Of a stretch of DNA of 64,000 nt, positions 1 to 8,616 are shown piece by piece. The notes below the pieces were generated by a model that saw only the letters and a program-made list of their open reading frames with translations, did not search any database and was not told the origin of the DNA. Made by a program: the position numbers and the translations under genes. Where the stretch lies: assembly GCF_037023745.1 (NCBI RefSeq), contig NZ_CP146101.1:5138001-5202000 (forward strand), read 5' to 3'. The number at the start of each line of letters is the position of its first letter. The first letter of the stretch is position 1. The stretch is from Streptomyces sp. SCSIO 30461 (GTDB taxonomy: Bacteria; Actinomycetota; Actinomycetes; Streptomycetales; Streptomycetaceae).

Positions 1-507
1 TACGGCGGCGGAGCGCCGGGGGTCCGTTCCGGTCAGCACGGCGACGGTCACGCCCTCGCTGCGGCCGGTGGCCGGGGTCCAGGCGGTTGCCGCCTCGGCG
101 TCGTCGGATCGAACACACCAGGTCCTGGTGCGCTCGGCCTCGGCCGACACGGCCTCGTTGGCAACGGCGTCGCTGGTGGCGACGAGCGCGTACCAGGCGT
201 CGGCGAGGTCCCCGGCCTCGTAACGCCGCTTGGTCCAGCTGATCTCGCCCGCATCGGCCATGGCTTCGACGGACGGGGTGGCGGACGGGGAGATCAGGGT
301 GATGTCGGCACCGGCCGCGACGAGTGCCGGAAGGCGCCGCTGGGCCACCTGACCGCCGCCGATGACGACGACTCGGCGCCCGGACAGCCGGAGCCCCACG
401 GGGTAGGCGGGCTGCCCGGTGCTCACGGCCCGCCCCATACGCGCGCCGTGTTCGCCTCGGTCGGCCTGGTGCTCGGCTTGAGGGGTGCCTTCTGCGTGCT
501 CGGCCAT
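1..507 (-). CDS. cobA: siroheme synthase / uroporphyrinogen-III C-methyltransferase, N-terminal part (cut by window edge)
   Basis: The 169 visible residues are the NAD-dependent precorrin-2 dehydrogenase (Met8-like) half of a CysG-type enzyme, which makes sirohydrochlorin/siroheme from precorrin-2. The nucleotide-binding segment VVVIGGGQVAQRRLPAL lies about 35 residues in, and SPSATPSVEAMADAGEISW follows. The SAM-dependent methyltransferase half should lie beyond base 1. The ATG at 507 is preceded by a GAGGAG ribosome site 7 bases away. The first 30 residues are not conserved in character, so an internal ATG at 438 is an alternative start. It is downstream of and co-directional with the BluB-CobT gene, but a strong hairpin separates them, so it probably has its own promoter; TAAAGT at 578-583 is a possible -10 box. 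Confidence in the family is high. Confidence 0.88.
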   Translation of the reverse strand, partial: MAEHAEGTPQAEHQADRGEHGARMGRAVSTGQPAYPVGLRLSGRRVVVIGGGQVAQRRLPALVAAGADITLISPSATPSVEAMADAGEISWTKRRYEAGDLADAWYALVATSDAVANEAVSAEAERTRTWCVRSDDAEAATAWTPATGRSEGVTVAVLTGTDPRRSAAV

Positions 508-617
508 GGCGGTGCGGCTCCTCGGTGCAGCGGTGCGGGCCGCTGCGACGGTGGAGCGGCTGGTGGGGACGGTGATTACTTTACGGGGGCGGCGATCCGC
601 GTGCCCTGGGCGGCCGT

Positions 618-654
618 GTGCGGCACGGGGCCGGAAACCGGTCCCGTGCCGCAC
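618..654 (-). terminator. hairpin terminator after cobT
   Basis: A perfect 12-bp inverted repeat (618-629 with 643-654) lies 12 bases past the cobT stop, with an inner CCGG-AAA-CCGG stem in its loop. No T-tract follows, as is usual for Streptomyces terminators. Confidence 0.7.
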
Positions 655-665
655 CGCCGGCCGGA

Positions 666-3600
666 CTACTTCTCCGTGACGCCCGCGGAATCGAAGGTCG
701 CCACCTCGTGCATGGCCCGCGCCGCGCTCTGCACCAACGGCAGCGCCAGCAACGCACCCGTGCCCTCACCGAGCCGGAGGTCCAAGTCCACCAGAGGCCT
801 CAGCCCCAGCTTGTTGAGGGCCGCCACATGGCCGGGCTCGGCGCTGCGGTGACCCGCGATGCACGCGGCGAGCGCCTCGGGCGCGACCGCCCGGGCGACC
901 AGCGCCGCGGCGCCCGCCGAGACACCGTCCAGAATGACCGGGGTACGCAGCGAGGCACCACCGAGGATGAAGCCGACCAGCGCCGCGTGCTCCAGACCGC
1001 CGATCGCCGCGAGGACTCCGACCGGGTCCGCCGGGTCCGGCTGGTGGAGCTCAACGGCCCGCCGGACGACATCGACCTTGCGGGCGTGCATCTCGTCGTT
1101 GATACCGGTGCCGCGCCCGGTGACCTCAGCGGGTTCGGTCCCGGTGTAGACGGCGATCAGAGCCGCCGACGCCGTGGTGTTGGCGATACCCATCTCACCC
1201 GTGAGCAGCGCCTTGTTGCCCGCGGCGACCAGATCGCGGGCCGTCTCGATACCGACCTCGATCGCGGCGACGACATCCTCGCGGCTGAGCGCCGGTCCGG
1301 TCGTGAAGTCGGCCGTACCAGGACGGACCTTCCTCGGCAGCAGTCCGGGGGTGGCGGGCAGGTCGGAGGCCACGCCGACGTCGATGACGCAGACTTCCGC
1401 GCCGACCTGGTTGGCGAAGGCATTGCACACCGCTCCTCCGCCGAGGAAGTTGGCGACCATCTGGCCGGTCACCTCCTGGGGCCAGGCGGTGACGCCCTGG
1501 GCGTGCACTCCGTGGTCGCCCGCGAAGATGGCGACCGCCGCGGGCTCGGGGATCGGCGGCGGGCACATCCGGGACAACCCGGCGAGCTGCGCGGAGATGA
1601 TCTCCAGCATGCCCAGCGCGCCCGAGGGCTTGGTCATCCGCTTCTGCCGCTCCCACGCCTCACCGAGCGCCTTGGCGTCCAGCGGACGGATGTTCGAGAC
1701 GGTCTCCTGGAGCAGATCGTGCGGCTCTTCGCCGGGCAGGGCGCGGCGGCCATAGGTCTCCTCGTGGACGACCCAGGACAGCGGACGGCGCTTGGACCAG
1801 CCCGCCTGCATCAGCTCTGGTTCCTCGGGGAACTCGTCCACGTATCCCACACAGAGGTACGCGACGACCTCGAGGTGCTCGGGGAGCCCGAGGGCGCGAA
1901 CCATCTCGCGCTCGTCGAAGAAGCTGACCCAGCCGACGCCGAGGCCCTCGGCGCGCGCGGCGAGCCAGAGGTTCTCCACGGCGAGCGCGGAGGAGTACGG
2001 GGCCATCTGCGGCTGAGTGTGCCGACCGAGGGTGTGGCGGCCACCGCGGGTCGGATCGGCGGTGACGACGATGTTCACCGGAGTGTCGAGGATGGCCTCG
2101 ATCTTGAGTTCCTTGAACTGCTTCGCCCGGCCCTTGGGCAGCGACTTCGCGTAGGCCTCGCGCTGGCGCTGGGCGAGCTCGTGCATGGCGCGCCGGGTCT
2201 CGGCGGAGCGGATGACGACGAAGTCCCAGGGCTGGGAGTGGCCGACACTGGGCGCGGTGTGCGCGGCTTCGAGCACCCGCAGCAGTACCTCGTGCGGGAT
2301 GGGATCCCCACGGAAGCCATTGCGGATGTCGCGGCGTTCGCGGATCACCCGCAGGACCGCTTCGCGCTCGGCGTCGCCGTAACCGGGTGCGGCGGCGGAG
2401 ACGGGCTCAGTGTCACCCGCTGACGCAGGAGTCGCATCGGCGGTGTCGGCGGTGGCCGGGACGGTGGCCTCGGTGAGGGTCGTATCGGCTACGGCCGTGT
2501 CGACAACAGGGGCGGGGGCGGCCTCGGCGCTGTCCGCGTTCGTGCTTGCCCCGGTGTGCGCGCTGGTGTCGATGTTCGCGCTCGTCTCTGTGTTCGTGCC
2601 GGTCGTGCTGGTCGTGCTGGTCTGGATGTGCACCGCGCTCTCGGCGGCGGACTCCGGGAGGGCCTCGGGGACCTGCTGGGGTGTCGCCATGGCGGGCTCG
2701 GCTGCCACGGACTCGGCGGCCACGGACTCGGTTGCCTGCCGCGCTTCCGGTACCACGGCGACAGGAGGCGCACCGCCGTTGCGCGGTGCGGGGACGACGG
2801 GGACCATGTGCTCCGGCGCGGTGGGCGGCGCCGCAGGCTCGGTCGCCGTGACCTCGGATGCGGCAGCCTCAGGACCGACGGCGCCGCCGCCGGCCGTCTC
2901 GGCGGTCTCCACAGCGGCAGTCTCGACAGCGGCCGTCTCGGCGACCGGGGCATGCGCTGCGGTCCCGATGGGAGCTGCGGCGACGGGCACATTCGCGACT
3001 TCCGCTGCGCCCGGAACGGCCGTTTCTGCCGTTTCTCCCGCTTCGGATGTTTCCAACGCTTGCGGCGGTTCCGCCGTCTCCAGCACCTCTGCCGGTCCCG
3101 ACGCCTGCGGTGCTTCCGGCATGTCCACGGGAACGTCGAACGACGGCACGGCGACGGGTGGCCACGGCGTCGCTTCCTGCGGTGCCGTGTCGGCGGACTG
3201 CGGCACGCCGGTGAAGTCCATGGGCTCGTCGCGGGGGACATCGAGGTACTCGGGGCCGGTGGTCGGCGGCCCCGCGTGACGCACCGCGATGGGGTGCGGC
3301 GGCGTGTGCCCTGACGGGGCATTGGCCGGTCCACGGTCCGCGAGCGAGCGCACCACACCACCGGTGGCGTCCGGCACCGGTGGGCCCATGTGCAACGGAC
3401 GGCGTCCGGGCGGTGGCGTGGGGGTGGACGACGTGGGCGGAACGCGAACACCGCCGAGGTCGAGCGAGCCCGAGTCACGTCCGCCGGCCTCGTGCGCCCC
3501 TGTCTCGGGAACCGGCTGCTGGGAAACGGCTTGCTGAGGAGCGGCCTGCTCGGTTGCGACCGGATCGGGGGCCACGGGCGCCTGCTGCCCCGCGGCCGCC

Positions 3601-4193
3601 GCGGCGACGCTCGGCTCCACGGCCGCCTGCTGAGGCGCTGCGGGCCGAGGTGTGGGGGGGGCGGTCGCCGCAGCGGGCTGGTGCCCCGTCTGCTGCGGCA
3701 CGACCTGCTCGGCCGAGGCGGGCTGCGGGGCGATGACGGGCTCGGCTGCCACGGGCACCTGAGGCTCGGACGTCACGGGCCGGGGCGACACCGGCTCGGT
3801 CGTGACCGGAGCGGCGACCGGATCCTGTGTCTGGTGCGCCGGCCCGGAAGGCGCGCCGGCCTGTGGCGCCGCGTGCTGTACCGCCGCCCGTACCGCCGCG
3901 GCCGCGGCATCGGGAGCCACGGTCCGTGCGACCGGGGTCGGGGCCTGCTGCGGCCCCGCAGGCGCGCCCGGCGCCCCGGTGGCGAAGTGCCCGCCGACGG
4001 GAGCCGCCGTCTGTGCCTCGCTCCAGGCGCCCTGTGCGCCCGGCATCAACAGCAGGTCGTCTTCCTCGGTGGCGGCTGCGCCTTCGGAGGGGTCCAGGAA
4101 GGTGTACGCGCCCGGAGCGGGGATGCCCGGCTGCTCCACCATGCCTGCGTTCTCCGGCAGCCCCTCGCCCGGGATCCGGCCGGTGTCGGTCAT
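666..4193 (-). CDS. cobT: BluB-CobT fusion: 5,6-dimethylbenzimidazole synthase / nicotinate-nucleotide:DMB phosphoribosyltransferase
   Basis: This 1175-residue protein joins the two steps of cobalamin lower-ligand assembly. Residues about 1-600 are low-complexity Pro/Ala/Glu/Thr-rich sequence with no recognisable domain. Residues about 602-815 form a nitroreductase-fold BluB domain (RERRDIRNGFRGDPIP, HTAPSVGHSQPWDFV), which oxidatively fragments FMNH2 to DMB. Residues about 828-1172 form CobT (FAGDHGVHAQGVTAWP, TGEMGIANTTASAA), ending in LRLGEGTGALLALP with the catalytic Glu. Fusion of the two domains is known in actinomycetes; the long disordered head is the odd part. The chosen ATG has GAGGGG 5 bases upstream. 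A six-codon ORF (4190-4210, behind AAGGAG) overlaps this start as ATGA, suggesting translational coupling. Function is sure; the role of the N-terminal region is unknown. Confidence 0.93.
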   Translation of the reverse strand: MTDTGRIPGEGLPENAGMVEQPGIPAPGAYTFLDPSEGAAATEEDDLLLMPGAQGAWSEAQTAAPVGGHFATGAPGAPAGPQQAPTPVARTVAPDAAAAAVRAAVQHAAPQAGAPSGPAHQTQDPVAAPVTTEPVSPRPVTSEPQVPVAAEPVIAPQPASAEQVVPQQTGHQPAAATAPPTPRPAAPQQAAVEPSVAAAAAGQQAPVAPDPVATEQAAPQQAVSQQPVPETGAHEAGGRDSGSLDLGGVRVPPTSSTPTPPPGRRPLHMGPPVPDATGGVVRSLADRGPANAPSGHTPPHPIAVRHAGPPTTGPEYLDVPRDEPMDFTGVPQSADTAPQEATPWPPVAVPSFDVPVDMPEAPQASGPAEVLETAEPPQALETSEAGETAETAVPGAAEVANVPVAAAPIGTAAHAPVAETAAVETAAVETAETAGGGAVGPEAAASEVTATEPAAPPTAPEHMVPVVPAPRNGGAPPVAVVPEARQATESVAAESVAAEPAMATPQQVPEALPESAAESAVHIQTSTTSTTGTNTETSANIDTSAHTGASTNADSAEAAPAPVVDTAVADTTLTEATVPATADTADATPASAGDTEPVSAAAPGYGDAEREAVLRVIRERRDIRNGFRGDPIPHEVLLRVLEAAHTAPSVGHSQPWDFVVIRSAETRRAMHELAQRQREAYAKSLPKGRAKQFKELKIEAILDTPVNIVVTADPTRGGRHTLGRHTQPQMAPYSSALAVENLWLAARAEGLGVGWVSFFDEREMVRALGLPEHLEVVAYLCVGYVDEFPEEPELMQAGWSKRRPLSWVVHEETYGRRALPGEEPHDLLQETVSNIRPLDAKALGEAWERQKRMTKPSGALGMLEIISAQLAGLSRMCPPPIPEPAAVAIFAGDHGVHAQGVTAWPQEVTGQMVANFLGGGAVCNAFANQVGAEVCVIDVGVASDLPATPGLLPRKVRPGTADFTTGPALSREDVVAAIEVGIETARDLVAAGNKALLTGEMGIANTTASAALIAVYTGTEPAEVTGRGTGINDEMHARKVDVVRRAVELHQPDPADPVGVLAAIGGLEHAALVGFILGGASLRTPVILDGVSAGAAALVARAVAPEALAACIAGHRSAEPGHVAALNKLGLRPLVDLDLRLGEGTGALLALPLVQSAARAMHEVATFDSAGVTEK

Positions 4194-4772
4194 GCGTTCC
4201 CCTCGCCCATCGGTTGTGCTCCTTCAGACTTTCGCCCGGGGCGCCCGATCGCGGCACACAAGCACCCGTCATATCAAGAACGAGCATGTGTGCCGCGCGG
4301 CACGAAAGCCCGCAGACACCAGCATTGTCCTGGCCGTTCGCGTCCACGGCAGCAGGATCCGCCACGGTCGCCTGTGGACTGCGCCACGTTGCGCCTCCCC
4401 CAGTCGCGCCGTACCACACCGGGACCCAAATCGGCCCCCTCCTGCGAACTTTGGCCGGGGGGGGTTCCCCTGGGCCCTCCGCGGTGGCGGAGGGAGGAGC
4501 CAGGAGGCGGGGATCCATGCCCCACCTGCCGCGGTACAACGATCTGCCAGCCTACCGCGCCGGGGCGTGCCGCCAAGGGTCGGGGGCTCGATCAGGCCGG
4601 TGCACGCGCAGCATGCCGGACGGCCCGGTGCGCGGGGCGGAACCCGTCCGCCATCGCTCCGACGCACGGTGGCCGTGGCCGAGTCGGCGGTACGCCGGGA
4701 TCGCGTCGCGTGCGCTCCCGGGCGAGTTCGGACATCGGGGGCCCACGTCGTCCTTCCCTGCGACGCCCGGTC
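4194..4772. other. intergenic region between cobT and cbiET
   Basis: 579 bases without a supported gene. It must carry the cobT promoter. Open frames here lack family resemblance and codon bias. I looked for the cobalamin riboswitch core and B12 box on both strands and did not recognise them. A hairpin at 4475-4494 lies in the cbiET-proximal half. Confidence 0.5.
4475..4494 (-). terminator. possible hairpin terminator downstream of cbiET
   Basis: CCCTCCGC and GCGGAGGG form a perfect 8-bp stem with a GGTG loop, embedded in G-rich sequence. It lies about 280 bases past the cbiET stop, so its link to that gene is uncertain. Confidence 0.35.
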
Positions 4773-5984
4773 TCAGTCCCGGCGGGCCTGTTCGCCCGAG
4801 AGCAGGAAGACGACGGAGCGTTCCCGCTCGGACCAGTCGTCGGGATCCAGCTGAACGGACTGGAGCAGGACGCACTCGACACGGTAGCCGCCGTCCGCGA
4901 GGGCGGCTGCGACGGCCTCGGCCTGGTCCCGGGTGGAGGCGTGGGTGACGATGCGTTCGGGACGGCGATCGACGCAGGCGCCGACCACCGGAACTCCCCC
5001 GCCGCCGATGCGGACCACGTCCGGTTCGGGAAGCCGCTCCAGTACGTGCGGCGCCTGACCCCGCACGGTCTGGAGCTGGACGCCATGGTGTCGGGCGGCG
5101 GCGGCGGTCCGGTCGCACGCGGCCGGATCGGCGTCGACGGCGATCACCGCGGCGCCGAAGCGCGCCGCGTCGACGGCCAAGTCGCCGCTACCGCAGCCGA
5201 TGTCCCAGACCAGGTCACCGGGGCGTGGGCCGAGTCGGGCGAGCTGGGCCGCTCGCAACTGGACCGACTCGCCTTCCCCTGCCGGAGGCTTGCCGGGGGC
5301 CGGTGCCAGTGCCCAGCCGCGTGCGGCCGAGGGATAGCCGGGATCGCGACCGGCCACCCAGCCGCTCTTCGGAGCCGCCGCTGCGCCGCCGATGACGATG
5401 ACGACATTCGGGTCGCGCCAGGAGTGGTCGGCGACCTTGTCGGAGGTGAGCACAGTGACCCGTTCACGCTCGGAGCCCAGTTCCTCGCAGATCACGAAGG
5501 TGCGATGGATGCCTTCCAGCAGCAGGGCCAGCTCGACCGGCCCGGCGCCGGGAGAGGTGAGCACGGCGACCTTGGGATGCGCCCGGCAGACGTTGACGGC
5601 CCGCCGCAGCGTGCGGCTCTGGGCTACGACGACTTGGGCGTCGTCCCAGGGCATCCCGGCTCGGGCGAAGGCGGCGGCGACCGACGAGACCGCGGGCACG
5701 ACCTCGACCTCGAGTCCGTGGTGGGGCGCGCGTAGCTCGCGTACCACGCCGAAGAACCCGGGATCGCCGTCGGCCATGACGACGGGGCTGCCGCGGTGTC
5801 CCGCGATCCGGCGCGCGGCGAGGTCGACGCTGCCGAGCCGGATCCGCTCGGCGTTCGCAGGCACCTCGGGCAGTGCGAGGTGGTGGGCGGCTCCGGCGAC
5901 GAGTGTGGCGGCGGACAGTGCGGACCTGGCAGCCGAGGTGAGGGGGGAACCGTCCCAGCCGATCACCGTGACCCGGTCGGCCAT
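4773..5984 (-). CDS. cobL: precorrin-6Y C5,15-methyltransferase (decarboxylating), CbiE-CbiT fusion
   Basis: A 403-residue two-domain enzyme of the corrin ring pathway: methylation at C-5 and C-15 with decarboxylation of the ring-C acetate. Residues about 1-205 are the CbiE tetrapyrrole methylase (TVIGWDGSPLTSAARSAL; VVMADGDPGFFGVVREL). From about 235 comes a CbiT Rossmann methyltransferase with SAM motif VWDIGCGSGDLAVDAA. Length and domain order match CobL. I chose the ATG at 5984 because GGGAG lies 10 bases upstream and CbiE homology starts at once; 17 in-frame upstream residues look non-coding. It lies on the same strand as the other cobalamin genes, separated from cobT by 579 bases. Confidence 0.93.
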   Translation of the reverse strand: MADRVTVIGWDGSPLTSAARSALSAATLVAGAAHHLALPEVPANAERIRLGSVDLAARRIAGHRGSPVVMADGDPGFFGVVRELRAPHHGLEVEVVPAVSSVAAAFARAGMPWDDAQVVVAQSRTLRRAVNVCRAHPKVAVLTSPGAGPVELALLLEGIHRTFVICEELGSERERVTVLTSDKVADHSWRDPNVVIVIGGAAAAPKSGWVAGRDPGYPSAARGWALAPAPGKPPAGEGESVQLRAAQLARLGPRPGDLVWDIGCGSGDLAVDAARFGAAVIAVDADPAACDRTAAAARHHGVQLQTVRGQAPHVLERLPEPDVVRIGGGGVPVVGACVDRRPERIVTHASTRDQAEAVAAALADGGYRVECVLLQSVQLDPDDWSERERSVVFLLSGEQARRD

Positions 5985-6150
5985 CGTCGTCTGTCTCCCG
6001 GTATTCGCTGTGGTAACCGCGTTCACAGAGGTCACTGTGCTCGCTGTACTGGCCGTTCTCGCCGCGTCGCCGCACAGGCGATTCGCCGCACCGCGGTCTC
6101 ACCGCGTGTCGCGCCGGTGGCGCAGGTCGAGACCGTGAGCGTACCTGGTC

Positions 6151-6786
6151 TCAGCTCCAGTCCGCGAAGGCTGAATATCCGGTATCGCTCACCTGATCGG
6201 CGACGCCTTCGAGGTCCTCGGGGAGCAGGCTCCAGATGATGAAGTCGGTGCGCAGGTCGACCCAGGTCCCGTCGTCGGTGCGGGAGCGGGCTATACAGGC
6301 TCCGCGCAGGACGCCTTCGCTGATGCAGCCGATCCTCTGGGCGACCTGCTGGGACGCGGTGTTGTCGGCGGCGGTGCGCAGCTCCAGGCGCTCGAAGCCC
6401 TGATCGCGGAAGAGCCAGTGGGCGGTGGCGAGCGTGGCTTCGGAGGCGTAGCCCTCGCCACGGGCCCAGGGCGCGACGATGTACGAGACCTCGGTCGAGC
6501 GGACCCGCCAGTCGGTACGGGCCAGTTGGATCACGCCGACCAGGCGCTGGGTGAGGAATTCGGTGATGGCCAGATCGAGGCCGCGCCCCGCGGCGCGCTC
6601 GGTGGGCGCGTACGCGCTGATCCATTCCCTCGCGGCGGCCTCCGTGTAGGGCTGGGGCACGGCGGTCCAGGCGGCGACCTGCTCGTCGTTCATCATCTCG
6701 GCCAGAGCCGGGGCGTCAGCGGGTTCGAGGGCGCGCAGCATCAGCCGCTCCGTGCTGATGGAGATGTCCGGGAAGGGGGTAGTCAT
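6151..6786 (-). CDS. GNAT-family N-acetyltransferase (RimJ/RimL-like)
   Basis: 211 residues with the usual start of this family (ISTERLMLRALEPADAPALA), a central strand LDLAITEFLTQRLVGVIQL, and the acetyl-CoA loop region ARGEGYASEATLATAHWLF. The fold transfers acetyl from acetyl-CoA to an amine; the substrate cannot be deduced. The ATG at 6786 has GGAG 6 bases upstream. An in-frame ATG at 6798 is possible but lacks a ribosome site. It stands alone between the metQ terminator and the divergent-looking gap before cbiET. Family assignment is firm, function open. Confidence 0.85.
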   Translation of the reverse strand: MTTPFPDISISTERLMLRALEPADAPALAEMMNDEQVAAWTAVPQPYTEAAAREWISAYAPTERAAGRGLDLAITEFLTQRLVGVIQLARTDWRVRSTEVSYIVAPWARGEGYASEATLATAHWLFRDQGFERLELRTAADNTASQQVAQRIGCISEGVLRGACIARSRTDDGTWVDLRTDFIIWSLLPEDLEGVADQVSDTGYSAFADWS

Positions 6787-6893
6787 GCGCAGCTCCATGC
6801 CGAGACCGTCGTAAAGGCCGTACGCGTAAAGGCCCAGCATGCAACATCGACTGGCGGATGCGAATGGCCGGGGTCCGTACGCCCCGGCCACAC

Positions 6894-6934
6894 CGAAGGC
6901 CCCGCGAACCCGCAGTGGGTTCGCGGGGCCTTCG
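6894..6934 (-). terminator. strong hairpin terminator after metQ
   Basis: An 18-bp perfect inverted repeat (6894-6911 with 6917-6934) with the 5-base loop GCAGT ends the metNIQ operon. It is symmetrical and so may also insulate the opposite strand. Confidence 0.85.
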
Positions 6935-6987
6935 ACTTTCGACGGAGCAGCAAGTTCCGCTACGCCGAAGCCGGTTGGCGTACGGTG

Positions 6988-7860
6988 TTACGCGGCGGGC
7001 CCGAAGGCCGGGATGACCGAGCCCTTGTACGTGTCCTCGATGTACTTCTTCACCTCAGGGGAGTTGAGGAGTTTCGCCAGCTTCTCCACCCGCGGGTCCT
7101 TCTCGTTGCCCTTCTTGACGGCGAGGAAGTTGGCGTACGGGTTGCCTTCCGGCTTCTCCAGTGCGAGTGCGTCGTCGGCAGGCGCGAGATCGGCCTCGAT
7201 GGCGTAGTTGCCGTTGATGACGGCGGCGTCGACGTCGTTCAGGGCACGGGGCAGCGTGGCTGCTTCCAGCTCCTTGAACTCCAGGCCCTTCTTGTCGGCG
7301 ATATCGGAGAGCTTGGCATCGGTGCCGGCGCCCGGCTTGAGGGTGATCAGGCCGTTGTCCGCCAGCAGCTTGAGCGCGCGACCCTCGTTGGTGGTGTCGT
7401 TGGGCACGGCGATGGTCTGACCCGCCTTGATGTCCTTGAGGGACCGAGCCTTGCCGGAGTAGAGGCCGAGCGGCTCCAGGTGCACGTCGACGACCGGGAC
7501 GATGGTGGTGCCGTTCTTCTTGTTGAAGTCGTCCAGGTACGGCTTGTGCTGGAAGAAGTTGGCGTCGACCTGACCCTGCTGCGTGGCGTTGTTCGGCAGC
7601 ACGTAGTCGGTGAACTCCCTTACCTCAAGGGTGAGTCCCGCCTTCGCGGCCAGGTTCTTCCTGACGTACTCGAGGATGTCCGCGTGCGGGGTCGGCGACG
7701 CGGCCACGACGAGCCGCTCGTTCTCCGCCGCGGACTTGTCTCCGGAGCCGGACGTGGCGCCGGGATCGGAAGCGGTGCCGCAGGCGGTGAGGCCGATGGC
7801 CAGCGCGGTGGTGGCGGCTGCGATGGCAGCGAGCTTGGTGTACTTGCGGTGGTTACGCAC
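6988..7860 (-). CDS. metQ: methionine ABC transporter substrate-binding lipoprotein
   Basis: 290 residues of the NlpA/MetQ family. It starts at GTG 7860 (AGAGG ribosome site 8 bases upstream). A signal peptide with positive N-region (RNHRKYTK) and hydrophobic core leads to the lipobox LTAC with Cys27. Family motifs include LEVREFTDYVLPNNA, QVDANFFQHKPYLDDFN and TIAVPNDTTNEGRALKLL. It binds D- or L-methionine outside the membrane and delivers it to the MetI-MetN transporter encoded just upstream. A 15-residue upstream extension in the same frame is rejected because it would spoil the signal peptide. Confidence 0.93.
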   Translation of the reverse strand: MRNHRKYTKLAAIAAATTALAIGLTACGTASDPGATSGSGDKSAAENERLVVAASPTPHADILEYVRKNLAAKAGLTLEVREFTDYVLPNNATQQGQVDANFFQHKPYLDDFNKKNGTTIVPVVDVHLEPLGLYSGKARSLKDIKAGQTIAVPNDTTNEGRALKLLADNGLITLKPGAGTDAKLSDIADKKGLEFKELEAATLPRALNDVDAAVINGNYAIEADLAPADDALALEKPEGNPYANFLAVKKGNEKDPRVEKLAKLLNSPEVKKYIEDTYKGSVIPAFGPAA

Positions 7861-7947
7861 GAAAAGTGCCTCTTTCTGGGTGATGCGGTACTGACGCCCG
7901 GACAAGGAGTGCGGGCTTGTGGCGTGCCGGTTGGAGCGGTGGGATGC

Positions 7948-8616
7948 TCAGGCGGTGCGACCTCGGCGGGCCAGCAGCCGTACCGCTCCGTCTCCGATGA
8001 GCTGAACGGCCGTGACGATGGCGATCAGGATGGCGACGGTGATGAGCATGAACGAGGTCTCGAATCGCTGGAAGCCGTAGGTCACGGCCTTGGACCCGAG
8101 GCCTTCACCGCCGACTGCGCCCGCCATCGCCGAGTAGCCGACGAGGACGATCACGGTGGTGGTGACGGCAGCGACGATCGAGGGCAGGGCCTGCGGAAGC
8201 AGCACCTTGCGGATGATCGTCGGTATGGAGCCGCCCATGGACTGGACCGCTTCGACCAGTCCGTGGTCGACCTCGCGGATCGCCGTTTCGACGAGCCGCG
8301 CGAAGAAGGGGATGGCGCCGACGGCGAGTGGCACGATCATGGCCGTCGGGCCGATGAAGGTGCCGACCACTGCGGTGGTGACGGGGATCAGCGCGATGAG
8401 CAGGATGATGAACGGCAGTGAGCGGCCGATGTTCACGATCACGCCGACGACCTTGTTCACGGCGGTGTTCTGGAGGAGTCCGCCTTTGTCCGTGAGCACC
8501 AGCAGAACACCGAGCGGCAGTCCGCCGATGACGGTGACGACTGTGGACCAGAGCACCATGTAGAGGGTGTCGATGGTGCCCTGGGTCAGCAGTGGCTGCA
8601 TTTCCGGCCAGGTCAC
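7948..8616 (-). CDS. metI: methionine ABC transporter permease
   Basis: 222 residues of the BPD-type inner-membrane permease family, about five to six membrane spans. It begins MTWPEMQPLLTQGTIDTLYM and has the EAA loop region LVEAVQSMGGSIPTIIRKVL that contacts the ATPase. GTG 8616 overlaps the metN stop as GTGA, so the two are translationally coupled. An 87-base gap separates it from metQ. Confidence 0.93.
   Translation of the reverse strand: MTWPEMQPLLTQGTIDTLYMVLWSTVVTVIGGLPLGVLLVLTDKGGLLQNTAVNKVVGVIVNIGRSLPFIILLIALIPVTTAVVGTFIGPTAMIVPLAVGAIPFFARLVETAIREVDHGLVEAVQSMGGSIPTIIRKVLLPQALPSIVAAVTTTVIVLVGYSAMAGAVGGEGLGSKAVTYGFQRFETSFMLITVAILIAIVTAVQLIGDGAVRLLARRGRTA

Noticed and set aside
618..2423. 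601-codon plus-strand ORF opposite cobT
   Set aside because: Mirror frame of a GC-rich gene; Arg/Gly/Asp-rich, no domain, while the minus frame is clear BluB-CobT.
4194..4772. Cobalamin riboswitch upstream of cobT
   Set aside because: Expected because of gene content, but neither the conserved core nor the B12 box was recognised on either strand.
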